Origin: BOKV01 sp041742235
Lineage (GTDB): Bacteria; Pseudomonadota; Alphaproteobacteria; Rhizobiales; Rhizobiaceae
Assembly (NCBI GenBank): GCA_041742235.1
Contig: JBGSJA010000296.1
Location: 1-5,079, forward strand
Direction: 5' to 3'
Length of the DNA: 5,079 bases
Shown here: positions 1 through 5,079 of the stretch, one piece after another
How positions within the stretch are numbered: the first letter of the stretch is position 1
Layout of the letters: each line of letters starts with the position of its first letter
Position numbers and translations under genes: made by a program
The notes under the pieces: generated by a model
What the model was told of the DNA's origin: nothing
The model's database searches: none
What the model saw: only the letters and a program-made list of their open reading frames with translations

Positions 1-1593
1 GCGCCCCGTGTACTCGTATCCGACGCACTGTCCGAAACCGCAGTCGAAATCTTCCGCCGCCATGGCGTGGAGGTCGATTACCTGCCCGATCTCGGCAAGG
101 ACAAGGACAAGCTCTTCGAGGTTATCGGCAATTATGACGGCCTGGCGATCCGCTCCGCCACCAAGGTCACGGAAAAGATTATCGGCGCAGCCAATAGGTT
201 GAAGGTGATCGGGCGCGCCGGCATCGGCGTCGACAATGTCGATATCCCGGCGGCGAGCCGCAAGGGCATCATCGTGATGAACACGCCCTTCGGCAATTCA
301 ATCACCACGGCGGAACACGCCATCGCACTGATGTTCGCGGTTGCCCGGCAGATTCCCCAGGCCGACATGTCCACGCAAGCCGGCAAGTGGGAAAAGAACC
401 GCTTCATGGGCGTCGAAATCACCGGCAAGACGCTCGGCCTCATCGGTTGCGGCAATATCGGCTCCATCGTCGCCACGCGGGCGCGGGGCCTCAAGATGCG
501 CATCGTCGCGTACGACCCGTTCCTGAGCCAGGAGCGCGCCGACGAACTGGGCGTGGAGAAAGCCGACCTCGACACGCTGTTCGCCAAGGCCGATTTCATC
601 ACGCTGCACGTGCCGCTGACCGAAAAGACGCGCAACATCATCGATGGGGCGGCGATCGAAAAGATGAAGGACGGCGTGCGCATCATCAATTGCGCCCGCG
701 GCGGGCTGGTCGTGGAAACCGACCTTGCAGCGGCGATCAAGTCAGGCAAGGTCGCCGGCGCGGGCTTCGACGTGTTCGAGGTGGAGCCCGCGACCGATAG
801 CCCGCTGTTCGGCCTGCCAAACGTCGTTTGCACGCCGCATCTTGGCGCATCCACTACCGAGGCGCAGGAGAATGTCGCGCTGCAGGTGGCGGAGCAGATG
901 GCGGATTATCTCATCAACGGCGCGGTAACCAACGCCCTCAACATGCCGTCGATCTCCGCCGAGGAAGCGCCGATCCTGATGCCGTTCATCAAGCTTGCGG
1001 AGCATCTGGGCGCCTTTGCCGGGCAGGTCACCGAGACGCCGATCGAGAAGGTCGAGATCATCTATGACGGCAATGTCGCGCGGATGAACACCAAGGCGCT
1101 GACCAGCGCGGCGATCGCCGGCCTGATCAAGAGCCAGGTTTCCGACGTCAACATGGTCTCGGCTCCGATCATGGCCAAGGAGCGCGGCATCCACATCTCC
1201 GAGACGACGCAAGACAAGTCCGGCGTGTTCGACAGCTACATCAAGCTGGTCGTCACCACCGAGCGGCAGACCCGGTCGGTGGCGGGCACGGTGTTCTCGG
1301 ACGGCAAGCCGCGTTTCATCCAGATCAAGGGCATCAATCTCGACGCCGAGATCGGGCGCTACATGATCTATACCACCAATGACGACGTGCCCGGCGTCAT
1401 CGGCACGCTCGGCACCGTGTTCGGCCAGGCTGGCGTCAACATCGCGAACTTCCAGCTTGGCCGCGATGCGCCGGGCGGCAACGCGATAGCGCTGCTTTAT
1501 CTCGATGCGCCCGTCGATCCGGCGGTGCTGTCGCGCCTCACGGGTTCCGGGCTGTTCAAGCAGGCCAAGCCGCTGGCGTTCGAAGTGGGGTGA
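1..1593 (+). CDS. serA: D-3-phosphoglycerate dehydrogenase, 5' end cut by window edge
   Basis: This enzyme oxidises 3-phosphoglycerate to 3-phosphohydroxypyruvate with NAD+, the first committed step of serine synthesis, in the cytosol. The frame is open from base 1 and begins APRVLVSDALSETAVEIF. Only the initiator and perhaps one or two residues are missing, so the GTG at 67 is not the start. Counting from the first codon of the window (530 residues present), the order is: N-terminal substrate-binding part; Rossmann NAD-binding domain with GCGNIG at 149-154; catalytic Arg233 (NCARGG), Glu262 (VFEVEP) and His280 (TPHLGAST). An intervening allosteric substrate-binding domain follows (about 320-450), then a C-terminal ACT domain (about 453-530, with DDVPGVIGTLG). 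This is the long form of the family, about 530 residues. By family knowledge the ACT domain suggests feedback control by serine. No lesion is visible. The next gene starts 58 bases after the stop and probably has its own promoter. Confidence 0.97.
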   Translation, partial: APRVLVSDALSETAVEIFRRHGVEVDYLPDLGKDKDKLFEVIGNYDGLAIRSATKVTEKIIGAANRLKVIGRAGIGVDNVDIPAASRKGIIVMNTPFGNSITTAEHAIALMFAVARQIPQADMSTQAGKWEKNRFMGVEITGKTLGLIGCGNIGSIVATRARGLKMRIVAYDPFLSQERADELGVEKADLDTLFAKADFITLHVPLTEKTRNIIDGAAIEKMKDGVRIINCARGGLVVETDLAAAIKSGKVAGAGFDVFEVEPATDSPLFGLPNVVCTPHLGASTTEAQENVALQVAEQMADYLINGAVTNALNMPSISAEEAPILMPFIKLAEHLGAFAGQVTETPIEKVEIIYDGNVARMNTKALTSAAIAGLIKSQVSDVNMVSAPIMAKERGIHISETTQDKSGVFDSYIKLVVTTERQTRSVAGTVFSDGKPRFIQIKGINLDAEIGRYMIYTTNDDVPGVIGTLGTVFGQAGVNIANFQLGRDAPGGNAIALLYLDAPVDPAVLSRLTGSGLFKQAKPLAFEVG

Positions 1594-1600
1594 AGCCATT

Positions 1601-1628
1601 TTGCCCGCCACGCGTTCTCGTGTAGAAT
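1601..1628 (+). promoter_or_regulatory. Putative sigma-70-type promoter for the DUF1902/hicA pair
   Basis: TTGCCC (1601-1606) and TAGAAT (1623-1628) are separated by 16 bases and resemble -35 and -10 boxes. The -10 box matches TATAAT at five of six positions; the -35 box is weaker. Transcription would start near 1635, giving a short leader that carries the AAGGAGA ribosome-binding site just before the DUF1902 gene. The boxes lie inside or beside a long dyad. This is a by-eye match without experimental support. Confidence 0.4.
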
Positions 1629-1637
1629 GCGTGGCGG
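1605..1637. repeat. 33-base inverted repeat (14-bp arms, 5-base centre) between serA and the DUF1902 gene
   Basis: The left arm 1605-1618 (CCGCCACGCGTTCT) pairs with the right arm 1624-1637 (AGAATGCGTGGCGG) around the centre CGTGT. Thirteen pairs are Watson-Crick and one is G-T. No T-run follows on either strand, so it is not a classical intrinsic terminator, although it could still end serA transcription by another route. It overlaps the candidate promoter, and its right arm ends one base before the ribosome-binding site. It could therefore be an operator, or a leader hairpin in read-through transcripts from serA. The dyad is seen directly; its role is inferred. Confidence 0.6.
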
Positions 1638-1651
1638 CAAGGAGAATCTAA

Positions 1652-1864
1652 ATGAAAATCACGGTCGATGCCTTTTGGGATGATCAGGCCAAGGTTTGGG
1701 TCGCGCAGGCGCGGGACGAGAACATTGGACTCGTCACTGAAGCCGATACGATCGAGCAGCTGCAGGCGCGCCTCGCGTTGATCGTTCCCGATTTGCTGGA
1801 AGACGTGCCTGGCCCGTTCGAGATCGAGTTGGTCACGCGAAGCATGCAGGTGGTGGCGGCTTAG
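1652..1864 (+). CDS. DUF1902 protein, HicB-like probable antitoxin
   Basis: This encodes a 70-residue acidic protein. The start is set by ATG at 1652, with AAGGAGA at 1639-1645 six bases upstream. Residues 2-20 form a likely beta hairpin (ITVDAFWDDQAKVWVAQA). Residues 26-41 (GLVTEADTIEQLQARL) strongly resemble the strand-helix signature of HicB antitoxins, and a second helix and a final strand follow. I recognise it as DUF1902, a family described as related to the HicB fold. Unlike many HicB proteins it has no room for a C-terminal ribbon-helix-helix or helix-turn-helix domain, so it has no obvious way to bind DNA alone. A HicA-type gene follows 96 bases downstream, which supports an antitoxin role: binding HicA and masking its active site. 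That role is inferred. The reading frame is intact. The alternative is an orphan HicB-like protein with another partner. Confidence 0.85.
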   Translation: MKITVDAFWDDQAKVWVAQARDENIGLVTEADTIEQLQARLALIVPDLLEDVPGPFEIELVTRSMQVVAA

Positions 1865-1960
1865 CCTCAGCATTAGCAGTTCCGTTTAGATTTCATTAAC
1901 TGTTTGCTTGTGGTTGCGTAGTACGGTGGTTCCCAAAGCGATTCTTTGCGAGGGAATTTT

Positions 1961-2156
1961 GTGCAGAATTTTGCAAAGCCGTTGAAAAGGATGCTGTCGC
2001 AATCAAATTGGCAGTTTGACAGAACCGGAAAGGGCGATCACGAAATCTGGCGTCACCCGGCTTCCGGCAAAACGGGTTACTGTCGATAACTCCTGTAAAT
2101 CGCGACACACGGCCAATGCCGTCCTGAAAAAGGCCGGGCTGCCAAAGGCGTTCTAG
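1961..2156 (+). pseudogene. hicA: HicA-family mRNA interferase toxin, frameshifted
   Basis: HicA toxins are small double-stranded-RNA-binding-fold ribonucleases that cleave mRNA. The frame opens at GTG 1961, after GAGGGA at 1950-1955 and downstream of an in-frame stop at 1919-1921. It encodes QNFAKPLKRMLSQSNWQF and then GKGDHEIWRHPASGKT. His27 in GDHEIW matches the catalytic histidine position of the family. After Thr38 the frame runs GYCR and stops at 2087-2089. Shifting one base, within GGG 2074-2076, restores VTVDNSCKSRHTANAVL and KKAGLPKAF up to TAG at 2154-2156. The corrected protein would be 64 residues, a normal HicA length. The tail SRHTAN..LKKAGL.KAF is typical of rhizobial HicA proteins as I remember them. 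The lesion lies between the active-site strand and the last strand-helix unit, so the 42-residue product is probably inactive. GC is about 53%, lower than the flanking genes. A sequencing error is possible. Confidence 0.82.
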
Positions 2157-3067
2157 GTCGCGCCGGCTTCCTTGCGCGCCTTCTGCTGGCTGAGCCAGAC
2201 GCCGGCGAAGACCAACGCCATCGCGGCGGCGTGGTAGGGGTGGAACTGCTCGCCCAGCATCAAGACCGCCATCAGCGCGGCGAAGATCGGCACGACATTG
2301 ATGAAGACGCCGCCGCGGTTCGAGCCGATCAACTCAAGTCCGCGCGCCCAGAAAAGCTGGGCGAGGATGGCCGGGCCGATCGCGGTGAAGACCGCGACGA
2401 GCCAACCTTGCGTGTCGGGCCAGATCACGGTCCCGCGCGCGATTTCCCATGCAACGAAGGGGATAGACGTGATCAGCGCCGCGGCGGAAAGTGCGGTGAG
2501 GAAGGAGAGCCAGTGCATGGCCGGACGCTTCGCCAGCGCAACCGAGTAGACGCCGTAGAGCGATATTGCGATCACCATGAGCACATCGCCGATGTTGAGC
2601 GGCGTCTCCAGGATCGCCAGCGGCGCGCCGCGCGTCACGGTGATAGCGACGCCCACCACGGTCAGGATGAAGCCGGCGACCTGCATCCAGCTTGCCCTGA
2701 TGCCGAACCAAAGGAAATTCAGCAGGAACACCACCAGCGGCATCGCCGACTGCTCGATCGCAACATTGATCGCACTGGTATGAACCAGCGCGAGATAGAA
2801 CATGACGTTGAAAGTGGTGAAGCCCAACGCGCCAAGGGCGAAGAGAAACGGCAGGTTGGCGCGGATGGCCGGCAGGTCGCGCCGCACCGGCCGCCAAGCA
2901 ATGACAAGCAGTATGGAAAGCGCAATCACCCAGCGCAGCCCCGTGAGCAGGAAGGGCGAGATGTGTCCGACCGCCAGCTTGCCGGCGATGGCGTTGCCGG
3001 CCCAAAGCAATGCCGTCAAAATCAGCAAGACGTAAGGGGTGGCGGCGGTACGCAAATCGGACGGCAT
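2153..3067 (-). CDS. EamA/DMT-superfamily inner-membrane permease
   Basis: The 304-residue protein is a predicted ten-helix transporter of the drug/metabolite transporter superfamily, with two EamA repeats (about residues 12-145 and 158-293). Typical features are LLWAGNAIAGKLAV at 20-33, FNVMFYLALVHTSAINVAI at the end of repeat one, and VPIFAALMAVLMLGE followed by a last helix ending VWLSQQKARK in repeat two. Length is usual for the family (about 290-310). The substrate cannot be read from sequence; relatives export amino acids or other metabolites. I chose ATG at 3067 because MPSDLRTAATPYV leads directly into the first helix, with GGAAA seven bases upstream as a modest ribosome-binding site. 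The frame stays open for 58 more codons upstream, but that stretch is Arg/Pro-rich, hydrophilic and not family-like. The stop overlaps the end of the hicA remnant on the other strand. Confidence 0.92.
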   Translation of the reverse strand: MPSDLRTAATPYVLLILTALLWAGNAIAGKLAVGHISPFLLTGLRWVIALSILLVIAWRPVRRDLPAIRANLPFLFALGALGFTTFNVMFYLALVHTSAINVAIEQSAMPLVVFLLNFLWFGIRASWMQVAGFILTVVGVAITVTRGAPLAILETPLNIGDVLMVIAISLYGVYSVALAKRPAMHWLSFLTALSAAALITSIPFVAWEIARGTVIWPDTQGWLVAVFTAIGPAILAQLFWARGLELIGSNRGGVFINVVPIFAALMAVLMLGEQFHPYHAAAMALVFAGVWLSQQKARKEAGAT

Positions 3068-3351
3068 TGGCGGGTTTCCGGCACGGGGCACGCCCCGGCG
3101 AACTGCAAAGCCGTTCTTTGGGCTTTTTCCGAACAAAGGACAACCGCTTTCCCGCCTATTCGAGAGAATGTCAGGCATGCGTTTGCGCGGGGGAATTTTT
3201 CGGCCGCACCCCGGCAATTCAGCCCATCGGCGTACTCGCATCAGCTGTCATTTTACTGTAGTTTCCGCGCCGATCGAACCCCGGCGTCATGTCGGGGTTG
3301 TTGCTGTAATGGGCCGCGCCGGTATCGGGCAGGGCGCGGCGAGGATTTGAT
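3068..3351. other. Divergent intergenic region between the permease gene and purA
   Basis: These 284 bases should hold the promoters of both divergent genes, but I could not find a convincing -35/-10 pair for either. Short open frames exist on both strands, but they have no ribosome-binding site and no recognisable protein. The only clear structure is the hairpin at 3277-3299. The purA start is preceded by GAGGA at 3341-3345, six bases upstream. Confidence 0.6.
3277..3299 (+). other. Small hairpin upstream of purA
   Basis: AACCCCGGC (3277-3285) pairs with GTCGGGGTT (3291-3299), with one G-U pair, around the loop GTCAT. It lies 52 bases before the purA start. Only scattered T bases follow, so it is a poor terminator. 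It could be a leader structure, an operator dyad or chance in GC-rich DNA. Confidence 0.35.
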
Positions 3352-4650
3352 ATGGCGAATGTGGTGGTGATCGGCTCCCAATGGGGAGACGAGGGCAAGG
3401 GCAAGATCGTCGACTGGCTGTCGGAGCGGGCCGATATCGTCGTGCGGTTCCAGGGCGGGCACAATGCGGGGCACACGCTGGTCATCAACGGTGTCAGCTA
3501 CAAGCTGTCGCTGCTGCCTTCCGGCGTGGTGCGCCCGGGCAAGCTGGCGGTCATCGGCAATGGCGTCGTGGTCGATCCGCATGCGCTCATCGCGGAGATC
3601 GAGCGGCTCGCCGGGCAGGGCGTGACGGTGACACCGGAAAATCTGCGCATCGCGGAAAACGCCACGCTGATCCTGTCGCTGCACCGCGAGTTGGACGGCC
3701 TGCGCGAGGACGCTGCTTCCGACACTGGCACGAAGATCGGCACCACGCGGCGTGGCATCGGCCCGGCCTATGAGGACAAGGTGGGTCGTCGCGCCATCCG
3801 CATGATGGATCTGGTCAACCTCGAAACCTTGCCGGCAAAGATCGAGCGACTGCTCACCCACCACAACGCATTGCGGCGCGGCCTTGGCCAGGGCGAAATC
3901 GCGGCGGCGTCAGTCCTTCAGGAACTGCAATCCATCGCCGGGCAGATCGTGCCTTTTGTCGAACCGGTCTGGCGGTTGCTCGACGAGCGCAAGCGGGCCG
4001 GCGCGCGCATCCTATACGAAGGTGCACAGGGAACCCTGCTCGACATCGACCACGGAACCTACCCGTTCGTCACCTCGTCCAATACCGTGGCCGGGCAGGC
4101 TGCGGCGGGTTCCGGCATGGGGCCGGGCTCGGTCGGCTACGTACTCGGCATCACCAAGGCCTACACCACACGGGTGGGTGAGGGGCCGTTCCCGACCGAA
4201 CAGCGCAACGAGGTTGGCGAATTCCTTGGCACGCGCGGGCACGAATTTGGCACGGTTACCGGGCGCAAGCGGCGCTGCGGCTGGTTCGACGCCGTGCTGG
4301 TGCGCCAGGCGGTGGCGGTCAACGGCATCAGCGGCATTGCGCTGACGAAGCTGGACGTTCTCGACGGCCTCGACGAAATCAAGGTGTGCACCGGCTACCG
4401 GCTGGACGGGGAACTGATCGACTATCTGCCGGCGAGCCAGGGCAGGCAGGCGCGCGTCGAGCCGCAATACATCACCATCGAGGGATGGAAGGGAACGACT
4501 GTCGGCGCCCGCTCCTGGGCAGACCTGCCTGCGCAGGCGGTAAAATATGTCAGGCTCATCGAGGAATTGATTGGCGCGCCCGTGGCGTTGCTGTCGACAA
4601 GCCCGGAGCGCGAGGACACGATACTTGTTCACGACCCTTTCGCTGACTAA
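3352..4650 (+). CDS. purA: Adenylosuccinate synthetase
   Basis: This cytosolic enzyme joins IMP and aspartate, using GTP, to form adenylosuccinate, the first step from IMP to AMP. The 432 residues match the usual family length. The N-terminal GSQWGDEGKGKIVD at 8-21 carries the catalytic Asp13 and the GTP-binding loop. GGHNAGHT at 35-42 carries the catalytic His41; both positions agree with E. coli numbering. Further signatures in order are TRRGIGPAYEDKVGR (IMP binding), YEGAQGTLLDIDHGTYPFVT, KAYTTRVGEGPFPTE, TVTGRKRRCGWFD (substrate-binding loop region), TKLDVLDGL (base recognition in the GTP site) and LSTSPEREDT near the C terminus. The start is ATG 3352 with GAGGA six bases upstream. It appears to be transcribed alone or with the following gene, which starts 113 bases after its stop. 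No lesion is seen. Confidence 0.98.
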   Translation: MANVVVIGSQWGDEGKGKIVDWLSERADIVVRFQGGHNAGHTLVINGVSYKLSLLPSGVVRPGKLAVIGNGVVVDPHALIAEIERLAGQGVTVTPENLRIAENATLILSLHRELDGLREDAASDTGTKIGTTRRGIGPAYEDKVGRRAIRMMDLVNLETLPAKIERLLTHHNALRRGLGQGEIAAASVLQELQSIAGQIVPFVEPVWRLLDERKRAGARILYEGAQGTLLDIDHGTYPFVTSSNTVAGQAAAGSGMGPGSVGYVLGITKAYTTRVGEGPFPTEQRNEVGEFLGTRGHEFGTVTGRKRRCGWFDAVLVRQAVAVNGISGIALTKLDVLDGLDEIKVCTGYRLDGELIDYLPASQGRQARVEPQYITIEGWKGTTVGARSWADLPAQAVKYVRLIEELIGAPVALLSTSPEREDTILVHDPFAD

Positions 4651-4763
4651 CAATGTCTTGTGGCATCGGGCCCATTGGCATAGAGGTTTTCGCCGGAATG
4701 AGGCTGTTTTCGGGGCGTGTTGCCGTCGGGCGCGAACCCGCAACGATGCGAATGGTTGACTGA

Positions 4764-5079
4764 ATGGCTGACTACTACTCAATTCTGAAGAAGACCGTTT
4801 CAGGATTGCCCGCAAATACGGCCGAAAACCGCAAGCTCGTCTTTGCAAAGGCGCGTTCTGCGATCGATCGACAGTTGCGCGCCATCAACCCGCCGCCTTC
4901 CGACGAGGCGATCTCGCGGCAGATGTCCGCGCTCGAGGCGGCAATCGAGCAGATCGAGGCGGAAAACTCGCAAATGGCCGCGGCGCGGCCCGTTCCACCG
5001 CCGCCTGCAACTGCCGCTGCCATGGAAACGCCGGTCGCCCGCCCCCGGGCGGAATCGCGCCCCGTCGTTCCGGCCCCGC
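4764..5079 (+). CDS. Uncharacterised Hyphomicrobiales protein downstream of purA, 3' end beyond window
   Basis: The frame from ATG 4764 is open to the window end: 105 whole codons plus one base. The start MADYYSILKKTVSGLPANTA, followed by ENRKLVFAKARSAIDRQL, matches a family I recall in rhizobia next to purA, whose function is not known to me. Residues 1-72 look helical: a first helix pair to about 41, a PPP turn at 43-45, and an amphipathic Glu/Ala-rich helix at 47-74 (ISRQMSALEAAIEQIEAEN) that could form a coiled coil. From residue 75 it becomes Pro/Ala/Arg-rich and probably disordered. Family members, as I remember them, are longer and may have a membrane segment further on; that part is not in view. 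The ribosome-binding site is weak: nothing better than GGTTGA lies before the ATG. The start is chosen from the family-like N terminus. Confidence 0.8.
   Translation, partial: MADYYSILKKTVSGLPANTAENRKLVFAKARSAIDRQLRAINPPPSDEAISRQMSALEAAIEQIEAENSQMAAARPVPPPPATAAAMETPVARPRAESRPVVPAP

Noticed and set aside
67..1593. serA starting at GTG 67
   Set aside because: The same frame continues to base 1 with the conserved SerA N terminus, so the true start lies just upstream of the window.
1896..2108. 70-codon open frame on the minus strand
   Set aside because: It lies opposite the hicA remnant, has no recognisable protein features, and the plus-strand HicA signal is far stronger.
2120..2153. T-run on the minus strand after GC-rich bases, a possible permease terminator
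   Set aside because: The only stem that can be formed before the T-run is three pairs long, too weak for an intrinsic terminator.
3068..3241. 58-codon in-frame upstream extension of the permease gene
   Set aside because: The extension is hydrophilic and Arg/Pro-rich, is not family-like, and a good internal start directly precedes the first membrane helix.
2231..3370. A 379-codon open frame on the plus strand, longer than the permease gene it covers
   Set aside because: It is antisense to a clear ten-helix permease. Its translation is extremely rich in Arg, Asp, His and Gln, as expected from the complement of hydrophobic codons, and it runs into the purA start.
3253..3864. 203-codon open frame on the minus strand over the start of purA
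   Set aside because: It is a shadow frame of purA, which carries all family motifs on the plus strand.
4651..4763. Possible promoter (TTGTGG, 15 bases, CATAGA) and a bulged stem (GTTG/CAAC with CGGG/CCCG) between purA and the next gene
   Set aside because: The boxes match consensus poorly and the spacing is short. The stem has a four-base bulge and no T-run. Neither rises above chance.

Overview
The window looks like a chromosomal stretch of a GC-rich alphaproteobacterium, most likely Hyphomicrobiales (Phyllobacteriaceae or Mesorhizobium-like). This is inferred from the style of the SerA and PurA proteins, and from the MADYY-type protein directly after purA, which I recognise as a common rhizobial neighbour. 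No database search was run.

Layout: (1) 1-1593 (+), serA (3-phosphoglycerate dehydrogenase), complete except for its first codon or few. (2) 1594-2156, a small AT-richer island. It holds a 33-base dyad overlapping a plausible promoter, an intact 70-residue DUF1902 (HicB-like) gene, and then a HicA-type mRNA-interferase toxin gene broken by a single extra base. (3) 2153-3067 (-), a DMT-superfamily EamA-type permease, convergent with the hicA remnant; the two stop codons share one CTAG. (4) 3068-3351, a divergent intergenic region with a small hairpin. (5) 3352-4650 (+), purA (adenylosuccinate synthetase), complete. (6) 4764 to the window end (+), the N-terminal part of an uncharacterised Hyphomicrobiales protein with a helical head and a Pro/Ala-rich tail.

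serA and purA are housekeeping genes of serine and purine synthesis and are not otherwise linked here. The noteworthy part is the island between serA and the permease. It reads as a toxin-antitoxin module in reversed order (antitoxin first), with the antitoxin kept and the toxin frameshifted. The rest of the frameshifted reading frame is still well conserved, so the lesion is recent, or a sequencing error, or (less likely) programmed. I saw no tRNA, rRNA, CRISPR array or insertion sequence.
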